60,046 nt of DNA from Puniceicoccus vermicola. GTDB taxonomy: Bacteria > Verrucomicrobiota > Verrucomicrobiia > Opitutales > Puniceicoccaceae. A program made the position numbers and the translations under genes. The notes below the pieces were generated by a model. That model was not told where the DNA came from, ran no database searches, and saw nothing but the letters and a program-made list of their open reading frames with translations. Positions 46,445 to 55,887 of this stretch are shown here, piece after piece (positions within the stretch are counted from its first letter, which is position 1; each line of letters starts with the position of its first letter). The stretch covers positions 1 through 60,046 of the forward strand of contig NZ_JACHVA010000132.1 in assembly GCF_014230055.1 (NCBI RefSeq), given 5' to 3'.

Positions 46445-49400
46445 GAGCCCAAGACCTTCAAAGAGCCCTGAGTGAAGGCCGCTACGAAACGGCACGCCGA
46501 ATTGGAAACAAGTTGCTGCAAGAGGAGACGAATGAGAGAGTCTCCGTACTCTTTTTGCTCCACGATGCCTTGGTTCTTCTCGCAGATTTCGGCACGGCCA
46601 AGGATCTTCTCGAATCGAACCAAGAGATTCTCCAGAGCCATGGTTTCCAGTCAGCGCTCCGGAAAGCCTCGGACTATCGAACCCTTGCTGAAGAAGGCCA
46701 CTACCGAACTTCGAAAGAAGGCCGGCAAGGCTACACGATCGACGAATACATCGACAAATATAATGGACTTGCTCTACAGAGCCTGAGGGAAGCGCGTGCC
46801 CTCGCACAGGCCCCCGAAGAACAGGAACAACTGAGTCAGTTCGAAGCGGGACCGACTCCAGCTCCCTTCTCGCGCCCCGAATCCATCCCCGCTCTTCCCG
46901 AGTCAAAAGAACGAGGCAATTTACGCGGTCGCATCCTGCTCCCCGACGGTTCGCCTGCCGCCCGCTCCACCGCGACTCTCGGTCTTCATGTCGCCGTTGA
47001 AAGCCCGGACTTTTCCACCTTTACCTCCTCGGGGATGCACAGTCACCCCCGGATTGGCCCCCTTCGGAAAATCGTCGCCCAAACAGACGCCCAAGGAAAC
47101 TTCGAGATGGACGACATTCCCTGTGGCACACATGACTTTCTAGCGGTCACCCTCGATCCTACTCAATGGGAGGTGCCGACGCGTTTCCTGCGTCGCGAAA
47201 TCGCTGTCACAGCCGACCACGAAACTGACCTCGGCGAGATAACGGCCGAAGTATGGCAGAGTGCCCCGCCGCGTCCATTTCAATCCCCCCATCCCGATTC
47301 TTTCGAAGATCAGGGAACCGTTTGGAACAAATGCGGAGAGTGGAAACTCCGCAATCCGTTCTATTACGAGTTCCCCCGCCAGCTTCTCACCTTATCCGTT
47401 CCCGAGAGGAGCAAAGGGTTCCGCATCCGAATCGATCCGCAACGGGACGAACCCTTTCAAATTTCCCAGGATGGTGCCAATCTTCTCACCGAACTGGGCC
47501 CGAAATCCGAGAAAGTCATCGCTGTTTACGAATCTCCGAACACGGCCCACAAAAGCCCATTCCCCCAGCACCCTCTTCGCCTCGAAAAGGAAGAGGAAGG
47601 GTCGTGGATCATTGAGACTGGAGCTGCCTCCTATCGGCTCGCAGGAGATGAACCTTCTGCCGACATTGCCCCGATTCTCGCCGTCAAAGGGATTGATCAA
47701 AAATGGCGAGGCCGAGGTCGCTTCCGCCTGCCGGAAGGAGTCAGAGTAGCCCATAGAGACACTCAATTACTCGAAAAGGGGCCGCTTCTCATTCGCGTTC
47801 GCAGCAACTACACTTTCAGCAACGGATGCCAGTATTCTCTCGAGATGACCGCTCTTAGCGGCGAACCGTTACTACTGATTCACGAGCGATCCGACCATTT
47901 GGAAGGAGCCGCTTTCGAGTTTTCCCTCCCCGAATTGTCTGGAGGGCGCGGATACCTGCACTGGACCCCCGAATCCGGATCTCATCACTGGCGCACTTTG
48001 GAAGCGCGGGATGAAATCATTGGCCAGCTTCCCGAATCCGTGCCTTGGTGGATCCCTCCGCAAGGCTTTGGCTACGCCATGACCCCGGAAGGTCTCGAAG
48101 AGGCCGACTACATCGGAATCTTCACCCGTCGGCGCGGCCAATGGATTGATCGCGCATTTGAAAAGATTGCTCAAGGTCCGATTGATCCCGACGGCACAGA
48201 GAACTGCGAATTGGAGTGGCCTCACCCGGAGATGGTCGGATCTTCGATCTCTATGATCTACGCCCACACGGACGCAAGTGGCGATGCCTTCTACCGCTTT
48301 GGTTTCTTCGACGGAGAGCGTCAATGGGCACTGTACGTTTCCGATTTCGGCTTGAATGATGGCCCTGGCAAAGACTTCGGTCGAAAACAGCACGCCTATT
48401 CCTCACCTCGTCTTCAAGAATACAAAGACTGGCATTTCGATGTCGAGGACACGCAAACTCGACCCCATCTCGTCGCCCAGAGAGAGAAACTGCCCGGTCT
48501 TCGGATAAAATCCCATTCGGGCCCTTTTCAAGGCCTGTGGGAAAAGATCCGCCGTGAGCCTGAACTGCCCGGCCCGCGGGATGGTCTTCTTTTCGCCATC
48601 GACAACGATCCTCTCATTGCCTGGGAAAAGCGAATCCTGCTCAATTACGTCGCCGAGAATCGGTCTACCATGACCCTACTGGGGCGAGATTGGTCGGACA
48701 TGTATTCGCCGGTCGGCGGTCGAGACATTACGAAATGGGCGGAGGAATACGATCTAGTCGCAGCCAGCGGAGTATTCACTCCCGAGGAAGAACGCCAGAT
48801 TCGGGATTTCTTCATCCTCATGGGGCACCTTTACATGGAAGAGGATTTCATGAATTGGCGCTTCAACGGACGCAACGCCAACTTTGAGGCGGACCGAACA
48901 GACATCGTGGGGGCGATAGGCCTCGTTTTCCAGGGCCACCCCGACTCGAAAAAATTCGTCGACCACGTTCTGGAGCGAACTCGCAAAGCCCTCCTCGCCT
49001 ATTGCACTCCCGGCAGCGGTCGATGGTACGAAAATCCCGCTTGCTATTATCTGCACGCTTCCCGCTGCCGGATTAATCTAGTCTATCACCTGGCCCACAA
49101 AGGACTCGTCGATCTCCAAAGCATTCCGAGACTCAAAGAATTCCTCCGTTGGGGAATCCTCCTTCTCACTCCGCCCCACGCCTCCACCTACTCGGTCATG
49201 CGAGACGGAGCGGAAACCGCATTTCTTGAAGACGACAAAGTCCGCAAGGTTCCACCTGTCGGCGACCATGCGGGAATCGGAAAATGGTTGTCTGAGCATT
49301 ACGCCTACATGGGTAAAATGTTCCGCGATACCGATCCTGAGTTTGCCCGTGAACTAATCGACGCCTATTTTGTCGCCAATGCAGACGGACTTCGCCTCCT

Positions 49401-50649
49401 GGGAAAAGCCTCTTGGGAGAATCAGAGTCCCGAATCCACACCGGATGGCTCGATGACTGGGGCAGTGGCCGGAAACCTGCCCCTCCTCTTTTGTAATTTC
49501 GACGTGAGCGACATCCCCGAGAACCCATCGCTCAGACTGCAAAGCCGGAGACTGGAAGGATTCGGAGGTGTCTTCCGCAATGGCGTGAATACCGATTCTG
49601 AAAGCTACCTGCTCGTCAAGCAAGGCCCGGGCGGCTACCGCTATCACCGGACGGAAGGCAGCTTTATCCTTTTCTCGGAAGGCCGTCCCCTCGTTTTTGA
49701 TGGTGGAGAGGCCGGTGAAACCTGGCGCCACAGCACTCTCTCCTTCCACGACGTCCACATGCCCCTTTCCCCTGCACGCGTCGAACGCCATTTCGACGCG
49801 AGGGGCGTACAATTCATTCAAGGAGCGCACCCCGTTATTCTCAAGCCCGGCGAACCCGTTTTCCTGAACGATTCCTGCCGCCACGAGCTGGTCGAAGAAG
49901 CTTATCGCCGGTTTCAAATCGATCCCCCTGCCGTGGCAAGAAGCTTCTCATGGATCGACAACGAGTATCTCTTGATCCATGATGATCTAAGCGCGTCTCG
50001 TCCGAATCTCTCCCATTGGCATATTCAAGTCGTGGGTGGCACGCCGGAAACTCTGGGCCCTCACGACTACCGATTCCCCGGCCGATTCGGAATGGATCTG
50101 CGAGTGGTTCTGCCCGATCAGGAATTTGATGGGGAGAAGGTCGAAAACTTGCCGATCCTGCACTACTCCGGCACTCCGGAATCGTGGTTCTCCATGGAGC
50201 ATCTCCAACTGAGTCTCCGTGACGCAAATCAGTATCTGGCCGCGCTCCATCCCGTGAGAAGTGGAATGCCAGATCCCTTTACCATAGAAGCCATTCGCAA
50301 TGAGAACGGAATCGTCGGTGCAAGAATTTCATCCGAAAACCGTAAAGACCTCCATTGGTTTTGTCGCAGCGGACTATCCTGGGAGGAATCCAAGATTCGA
50401 TTCTCGGGAAGTTACGGAGCCCTTCTGCGAACCGGAAGTCAAACTCGACTCGTTCTCTTCGGCGCCGGCAACCTCCAGTCTAAGGAAATACTCCTGCAAA
50501 GCGATGGTCCCAACGCTGTTCTCACTCTCGAGGGCCGCTCTCTTGGCCTGGAAGCTATCGGAGACGGGAAAATCATAATCAAAACACCCAGTCTTTCACG
50601 TGAGTTCGTCGTATCAAACGGAGACGGACTTCAGTTCAATCACGGCTAA
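46441..50649 (+). CDS. Giant heparinase II/III-like protein (putative polysaccharide lyase)
   Basis: This 1402-aa protein has three parts. Residues 1-150 are helical (LSEGRYETARRIGNKLLQEE), like a TPR-type repeat. Residues 155-270 look like a carboxypeptidase-regulatory-like Ig domain (NLRGRILLPDGSPAARS, DAQGNFEMDDIPCGTHDF). From about 700 onward an (alpha/alpha) barrel region is followed by a C-terminal beta-sandwich with HRTEGSFILFSEGRPLVFDGGEAG and HSTLSFHDVHM, as in heparinase II/III-type lyases. No signal peptide is apparent, unusual for a polysaccharide lyase; the N-terminal ATG is fixed by overlap with the SGNH gene. Catalytic residues cannot be named with confidence. Confidence 0.65.
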   Translation: MRAQDLQRALSEGRYETARRIGNKLLQEETNERVSVLFLLHDALVLLADFGTAKDLLESNQEILQSHGFQSALRKASDYRTLAEEGHYRTSKEGRQGYTIDEYIDKYNGLALQSLREARALAQAPEEQEQLSQFEAGPTPAPFSRPESIPALPESKERGNLRGRILLPDGSPAARSTATLGLHVAVESPDFSTFTSSGMHSHPRIGPLRKIVAQTDAQGNFEMDDIPCGTHDFLAVTLDPTQWEVPTRFLRREIAVTADHETDLGEITAEVWQSAPPRPFQSPHPDSFEDQGTVWNKCGEWKLRNPFYYEFPRQLLTLSVPERSKGFRIRIDPQRDEPFQISQDGANLLTELGPKSEKVIAVYESPNTAHKSPFPQHPLRLEKEEEGSWIIETGAASYRLAGDEPSADIAPILAVKGIDQKWRGRGRFRLPEGVRVAHRDTQLLEKGPLLIRVRSNYTFSNGCQYSLEMTALSGEPLLLIHERSDHLEGAAFEFSLPELSGGRGYLHWTPESGSHHWRTLEARDEIIGQLPESVPWWIPPQGFGYAMTPEGLEEADYIGIFTRRRGQWIDRAFEKIAQGPIDPDGTENCELEWPHPEMVGSSISMIYAHTDASGDAFYRFGFFDGERQWALYVSDFGLNDGPGKDFGRKQHAYSSPRLQEYKDWHFDVEDTQTRPHLVAQREKLPGLRIKSHSGPFQGLWEKIRREPELPGPRDGLLFAIDNDPLIAWEKRILLNYVAENRSTMTLLGRDWSDMYSPVGGRDITKWAEEYDLVAASGVFTPEEERQIRDFFILMGHLYMEEDFMNWRFNGRNANFEADRTDIVGAIGLVFQGHPDSKKFVDHVLERTRKALLAYCTPGSGRWYENPACYYLHASRCRINLVYHLAHKGLVDLQSIPRLKEFLRWGILLLTPPHASTYSVMRDGAETAFLEDDKVRKVPPVGDHAGIGKWLSEHYAYMGKMFRDTDPEFARELIDAYFVANADGLRLLGKASWENQSPESTPDGSMTGAVAGNLPLLFCNFDVSDIPENPSLRLQSRRLEGFGGVFRNGVNTDSESYLLVKQGPGGYRYHRTEGSFILFSEGRPLVFDGGEAGETWRHSTLSFHDVHMPLSPARVERHFDARGVQFIQGAHPVILKPGEPVFLNDSCRHELVEEAYRRFQIDPPAVARSFSWIDNEYLLIHDDLSASRPNLSHWHIQVVGGTPETLGPHDYRFPGRFGMDLRVVLPDQEFDGEKVENLPILHYSGTPESWFSMEHLQLSLRDANQYLAALHPVRSGMPDPFTIEAIRNENGIVGARISSENRKDLHWFCRSGLSWEESKIRFSGSYGALLRTGSQTRLVLFGAGNLQSKEILLQSDGPNAVLTLEGRSLGLEAIGDGKIIIKTPSLSREFVVSNGDGLQFNHG

Positions 50650-50674
50650 TCCATAAATTATTACTATTCCAACC

Positions 50675-51733
50675 ATGAATTCTCCAGTGAAGATTGACCG
50701 ATTTCCCGCGAACCCCCTCTTCCGTCCAGAAGACATTCAGCCATCGCAACCGAATCTGAAGATCATGTGTTCCTTCAATCCGGGGGCGATTCTCTTTCAA
50801 GGCAAACGCCTTCTTCTTCTTAGAGTGGCCGAAATGGCGATCCCCGATGAAGGCTGCGTCGCTACGCCCATTTTCGATCCGGAGACCGGCGAAGTCCACA
50901 TTCAGCAATTCAAGAAGGACGACCCCGACCTCGAAGTACCCGACCCCCGCTTCTTCAAGCATAAAGGCAAGATCTACCTGACCAGTCTGAGCCACCTTCG
51001 CATAGCGACCTCGGAGGACGGACTGGACTTCACCATCGATGAAGGTCCCAGCATCTTCCCAGTCGGCCCCTACGAAACCTTCGGCATTGAGGACGCCCGC
51101 ATCACGGAAATAGAAGGAACCTACTATATCAACTACACCGCTGCATCCGATTTCGGTGTAGTCACCTCGCTGATCACAACAACCGACTTCCGGAAATTCG
51201 AACGGAAAGGTATCATTTTCGGTCCCGACAACAAAGACGTCGCGATCTTCCCCGAGAAAATCGATGGACGCTATCAAGCCTTTCACCGTCCGGCGGTGGT
51301 ACACACCGGCAAACCCTCGATCTGGACCGCTTCTTCAACCGACATGCTAGACTGGGGGCGTCACGAGTACGTCATCGGTCCACGCTCCGGTCACTGGGAC
51401 TGCGAGCGGGTGGGTGCCGGAAGCGCTCCGATCAAAACACCGGAAGGCTGGCTCGCTTTTTACCATGCGGCCGACTACAGTACGCGATACTGCCTCGGCC
51501 TTCTTCTACTGGATCTCAAGAAACCCTCGAAGGTTCTGGCCCGCTCGGAAGAGCCCTTCTTTGTTCCGGAAACACCTTATGAGTGCGAGGGTGGCTTCAT
51601 GCCCAACGTCGTCTTCCACAATGGAACCATCGCTCCCGGTGATGGCACCGTGGAACTTTACTACGGCGGCGGCGATCTCGTCACCTGCGGCGCCCGAGTT
51701 CAACTTTCCGACCTCCTCTCGCATTTAAAGTAA
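50675..51733 (+). CDS. GH130-type beta-mannosidase/phosphorylase
   Basis: This 352-aa five-bladed propeller enzyme matches GH130: VEDPRF-type EVPDPRFFKHKGKIYLT, then GIEDARITEIEGTYYINYTA (typical GxEDPRxT-like region, here GIEDARI), and the phosphate- or water-binding parts GSAPIKTPEGWLAFYHAAD and YYGGGD near the end. Members phosphorolyse or hydrolyse beta-mannosides. Cytosolic, no signal peptide. Follows the giant lyase-like gene by 25 bp and precedes the sulfatase by 20 bp. Confidence 0.88.
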   Translation: MNSPVKIDRFPANPLFRPEDIQPSQPNLKIMCSFNPGAILFQGKRLLLLRVAEMAIPDEGCVATPIFDPETGEVHIQQFKKDDPDLEVPDPRFFKHKGKIYLTSLSHLRIATSEDGLDFTIDEGPSIFPVGPYETFGIEDARITEIEGTYYINYTAASDFGVVTSLITTTDFRKFERKGIIFGPDNKDVAIFPEKIDGRYQAFHRPAVVHTGKPSIWTASSTDMLDWGRHEYVIGPRSGHWDCERVGAGSAPIKTPEGWLAFYHAADYSTRYCLGLLLLDLKKPSKVLARSEEPFFVPETPYECEGGFMPNVVFHNGTIAPGDGTVELYYGGGDLVTCGARVQLSDLLSHLK

Positions 51734-51753
51734 GCGTGTAACCCTTTCGGATC

Positions 51754-53107
51754 ATGGCGAAACCTCCCCCCAATCTAATCTGGATCTTCGGCGACCAGCA
51801 CCGCGCCCAAGCGCTTGGATTTCGGGGCGATCCGAACCTTTCCACCCCCAACTTGGACCGTCTCGCGAGCCAAGGACTTAGTTTTGAGAAAGCATTGACC
51901 AATAGTCCGCTCTGCTGCCCAGCCCGCGGAAGCCTCCTCACAGGAAAATATCCTCAACACGCCGTCCAGGGACACGCCGAACCCTTGGATCCCGATACGC
52001 CGACGATCGCTCACGCCTTCAAGGACAATGGCTATCACACGGCGTGGTTTGGAAAGTGGCATGTCGATGGCAAAGACCTTTCCGACGCCCCGACCCCGGA
52101 AAAAATTGTACCCCGGCAGCGGCGCGGTGGATTTGATACGTGGATTGGCTATGAGAACAAAAACACCAACACCCTGTATGACATCTGGATTCACGGTCAT
52201 CGCGATAAAGAAGAGATCCCCCAGCACCGCCTCCCCGGATTCGAGACCGATGCTCTTTCGGATCATTTTATAGCTCACCTCGAAGAAATGGCCTCACGGG
52301 AGACGCAGCAGCCCTTCTTCGCTTCTCTCTCGGTTCAGCCACCCCACGACCCCTACACTCCCGCCAGAACCATGGATGAAAGGTAAGTCCGCAGGGAATA
52401 TTCGCTTCCGCCCGAATGTCCCCGACATTCCCCGCATCCGCGAGAAAGCCTCCCGTGACCTCTGCGGCTATTACGGAGCCATCGAGAACCTCGACTGGAA
52501 CGTCGGTCGCATCGTCGACACTCTTCAGCGACTGGGATTGTACGAGAACACGCACATCCTCTTCTTTTCCGACCACGGAGATATGCACGGTTCTCATGGT
52601 CAATTCCTCAAAACCAGCCCCCACGAGGAATCGATCCGGATTCCGCTCATTCTTTCAGGGGTGGATCCCACCTCCTACGGCCCGCTTCGCTCCGGCAATA
52701 CAGACGCCCTCTGCACGAACGTCGATCTCGGCCCAACCTCGCTTGGACTCTGCGGTCTGCCCGTACCAGACTCCATGGCCGGACGAGATTTATCCGCTCT
52801 TCGTCTGAACCGCGAAGACGAACCGGTCCTTCCGGATTCCGCCTACATCCAGATCGTCAAACCCACAGGGCACCCCGACAGTGTCGAGCGATCTTGGCGA
52901 GGCATTGTTTCAGACGATGGCTGGAAATACGTCTGCCTCGAAGGAGGACTGCCCTGGCTGCTCTTCAATCTGAACGAAGATCCCTACGAGCAAGCAAATC
53001 TGGCTCTAAACCCCCGTTTCGCGGAGAATCGCCAGAAACTCCACGACCGATTGCGTCAGTGGGTCAGGGATACAGAAGACGAATTTGACCTCCCGAACCT
53101 CGTGTAG
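51754..53107 (+). pseudogene. Arylsulfatase family S1 gene split by a frameshift
   Basis: Two frames together give one full sulfatase. Frame 1 (51754-52386, 210 aa) has the metal site WIFGDQHRAQ and the formylglycine motif CCPARGSLLTG (C54), and ends at ASLSVQPPHDPYTPARTMDER. Frame 2 (52376-53107) continues RFRPNVPD, then FFSDHGDMHGSHGQF and the C-domain to the usual end. The frame changes at about 52385, where inserting one base restores RYKSAGN-like sequence. No ribosome site precedes the second frame. It is either a recent one-base deletion or a sequencing error. Last gene of the SGNH-lyase-GH130 operon. Confidence 0.88.
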
Positions 53108-53499
53108 CGAAATTCTGCCTCTTTCAAGGAGGTCCTGGTTCGGCACTGTAAAGGCCCGAGCCAAATACCGATTTCAGGAAGATCCGATAATTTTCGCGGG
53201 ACTGGAAACGAGGCTAGGCACCTGCGCACCGCTAGGATGAAAGGGATAGCGTCAGTCTTCTGCCTCCTCAGCGGTGCATAGCTGGAAAAGATGAAAAGGA
53301 AAGCAGCAAGACTTCGGTGGAGTCCCTCTCACAATTCGAAATCTCCGAATCCAGATGCCCTGGGTCCCGCAGGTTTGGGAACCATGCATGCGAAAAGGAG
53401 CGCCACTTCGGCAGACTCGAGGAATCAGCGAAGTCGCTAGTCAAATTGGCACCATTCGCAATGAATTCGCCCGTGGGCAACTCAGATCAGATTTCTCTC
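53108..53499. other. Intergenic stretch between convergent sulfatase and FAD oxidoreductase genes
   Basis: I see no gene, repeat or clear terminator in these 392 bp. Confidence 0.4.
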
Positions 53500-54882
53500 T
53501 TAGGCTTCCACGGTAAGGCCGAGTGCTTCTTCCAGGTTCTCCAGGCAAAACTTCACTCGCTTCGTATCAGCATCGGTGAGAGTCTCGTCTCTCCGAACCA
53601 CATCAGCCGCAAAAGCCCCAGCAGCCTCCCCCATCGCCACGGAATTCCCGGTGACTCGGTAACTGGAGTGGGCGATAAAATCTCCACTGATGTTCCGCCC
53701 AGCCATCATCAAATTGTCCACATCCGCGGCAATCATCGCCCGCAGCGGCACATCGTAGGGCTGGGACCTCATCTTGTTTTCCGCGTCAAAGCCGCTGGAC
53801 TTACCCTTTATTTTCGTCGCATGCACATCGATTGGAAAATGAACCCGGCAAACGGCATCGGAGTGGCTTCGCCCTTCTGTCAGATCCTCCGCGGTCACCG
53901 TATAGCGCCCCTGGATTCGCCGCCCTTCACGAATTCCAATGTGGGCTCCCGTGGCGACGACCCGCAAACCTTCCCAAGGCCCACCAGAGTCGCGCATCTG
54001 CCGAATCGCCAACATGACCTCGTTGCGGGCCTCAAATGTCGCCTTGCTCAGTTCATCCGCATTTAAGGCACTGCCGTATTTATGATTCATCATGAACCCG
54101 TAGAGGTCCGGACGGATCTCGAACAACACCGGCGCTCCGTAACTCGTATTCACTCCGGCGGCTTCGATCGCTTCTTTGAGACATTTCCCCGCCTTGCGCG
54201 CCAGAGGCTGCACACGGTCGACATGCGGAGTCTGCACCATGCACATCAAAGTCAATGGCTGCACCTCGCCGCTGTCCGGACGTCCTAACGAGAAGCGACA
54301 TCCCGCTTGAGCGGCCAAGTCGCCGTCCCCGGTCGCGTCGATAAATATTTTGCCGCCCCACGCCTCACGGCCCGATTTCGACTCAGTAATCACCGCCGTG
54401 ATTTTCCGCGGATCTTCCCTGTCTTTCACAACGGAACACACTCTGGTGTAGAGACGGGTATTCACCTTGAGCTGCAGACACTCGCGTTCCAGAACCCACT
54501 TCATGGTCTCGGGTTCATAGATGAAACAGTGCTCCGCCCATCCGGGCTTCGGCTCTGCAAAAGACTCGTCCAAACCCTTGCGCCGGGCATAACCGCCCAA
54601 ACGGTCCAGTTCCGAGGTCAATCGATTGGTCACCGGACTATCCCCTTTGGGATCGAGAACATAAGTGAGAAGGCCAGAAGTCCAAACTCCTCCGAGACAT
54701 CCGGCACTTTCAATCAGTACCGTCTTCGCACCACTTGCCGCCGACGCGATTGCTGCAGCCACCCCAGCCGGACCGGCCCCGCAGACAACCACATCCGCAT
54801 CACGAGCGACCGGAACGTCCCTCGCCGGCTCGGACACAAGTGATTGCCCCACTGGCTTCGATTTGAAATTCAATTCACTCAT
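53500..54882 (-). CDS. FAD-dependent oxidoreductase (FAD_oxidored family), copy 2
   Basis: This 460-aa protein has DADVVVCGAGPAGVAAAIA for FAD, FIDATGDGDLAAQAGC, and the C-terminal VDNLMMAGRNISGDFIAHSSYRV...GEAAG block. It is paralogous to the protein at 32236-33615, sharing the order of motifs and the GRxIS...GEAAG ending. No signal peptide is evident. The substrate is unknown; its place next to a PEP-CTERM gene and a sulfatase suggests use on sulfated sugars, which is inference. Confidence 0.85.
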   Translation of the reverse strand: MSELNFKSKPVGQSLVSEPARDVPVARDADVVVCGAGPAGVAAAIASAASGAKTVLIESAGCLGGVWTSGLLTYVLDPKGDSPVTNRLTSELDRLGGYARRKGLDESFAEPKPGWAEHCFIYEPETMKWVLERECLQLKVNTRLYTRVCSVVKDREDPRKITAVITESKSGREAWGGKIFIDATGDGDLAAQAGCRFSLGRPDSGEVQPLTLMCMVQTPHVDRVQPLARKAGKCLKEAIEAAGVNTSYGAPVLFEIRPDLYGFMMNHKYGSALNADELSKATFEARNEVMLAIRQMRDSGGPWEGLRVVATGAHIGIREGRRIQGRYTVTAEDLTEGRSHSDAVCRVHFPIDVHATKIKGKSSGFDAENKMRSQPYDVPLRAMIAADVDNLMMAGRNISGDFIAHSSYRVTGNSVAMGEAAGAFAADVVRRDETLTDADTKRVKFCLENLEEALGLTVEA

Positions 54883-54933
54883 TCAACAAAATTTCAAGCC
54901 ATCTCCTGAAAACTCGAGAAACCAAAAGTCGTT

Positions 54934-55788
54934 CTATCGCCGACGACAAAAAGCAAACGCTCCGGCTCCAGCGAAGGCTCCTAGAAGTAACGTTGCACTG
55001 GACGGTTCGGGAATCACCACGGCGTCCACTGTCGATCCAATTCGAAGCTCGTCGATCAGGAAGGCATCACTCGCCCCCATATTATAAGTGCGGGCTCCAA
55101 ATGTATCCGCAGTGCTCCCATTAATGCCCATCGCTCGTTCGATCGAAACAATCGGAGATCCGAGAGTCTGCGAATCCGGGTTGAGCCAAAGTTCCAGCAG
55201 ATCGAGCTCATCGCCCGCTCCGGCGGAACCATTGGAGGAAAGTCTCCCCACTAAGAAATAGGTCGTATCATCTGCATAGGTCTCGGAAGCCGAACTTTGG
55301 CTATAGGCTCCACCGGGACCATAGGCTCTGAGCCCCAATCGATTGCTCGACTGGTCGAGATCTCCGAAGGACCCGGAGGAACTATTGTAAGCCGTATCGT
55401 CGCTAATGAACATCTGCAGCCAGTTACCGGGGCCTCCCGACTCATGCCGAAACAGCATACTGAAATAAACCGCATCACCGGTGTCACTCGCCGCGAACGT
55501 ACGACTGAAGATGAGGTCGCTGGAGCCCCCCACCTGCATGGCCTGAGTCCCACCGTTGACGGAGACCGAGCCATTGCTGTAGCTAAGCGAGCTCGAGACG
55601 ACATCCACCGATTCATTGGCAGACCAAGCGCTCGTCCAGTCACTACCCGCATTCTGACCATTGATGTCGCCTAGGGTATAATTCTCAAAGCTATCGTAAA
55701 CCGTCGCGAAGGTCTTCGTTCCCAACATGACGACAATGCCAGCCGCACAGGTGAATTGAGATAGGATCTGAATAGTATGTCTTTTCAT
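54934..55788 (-). CDS. PEP-CTERM-sorted secreted protein
   Basis: This 284-aa protein has a signal peptide (MKRHTIQILSQFTCAAGIVVMLG...FA), a Ser/Gly-rich body resembling a lectin/laminin-G-like fold (DSFENYTLGDINGQN, VYFSMLFRHESGGPGNW, LDLLELWLNPD), and the sorting tail VIPEPSSATLLLGAFAGAGA followed by FCRRR. Such tails are processed by exosortase. The ATG at 55788 is chosen over an upstream TTG. No exosortase gene lies in this window. Confidence 0.9.
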   Translation of the reverse strand: MKRHTIQILSQFTCAAGIVVMLGTKTFATVYDSFENYTLGDINGQNAGSDWTSAWSANESVDVVSSSLSYSNGSVSVNGGTQAMQVGGSSDLIFSRTFAASDTGDAVYFSMLFRHESGGPGNWLQMFISDDTAYNSSSGSFGDLDQSSNRLGLRAYGPGGAYSQSSASETYADDTTYFLVGRLSSNGSAGAGDELDLLELWLNPDSQTLGSPIVSIERAMGINGSTADTFGARTYNMGASDAFLIDELRIGSTVDAVVIPEPSSATLLLGAFAGAGAFAFCRRR

Positions 55789-55887
55789 CTTTTGGGGATT
55801 TTTCAAGTTAAGTGGAGGTCAAGGCATCCCATACCGCTCTACTTGCTTCATTGACACAATCCCGCCACAACTCTTATCAATGAGTAA

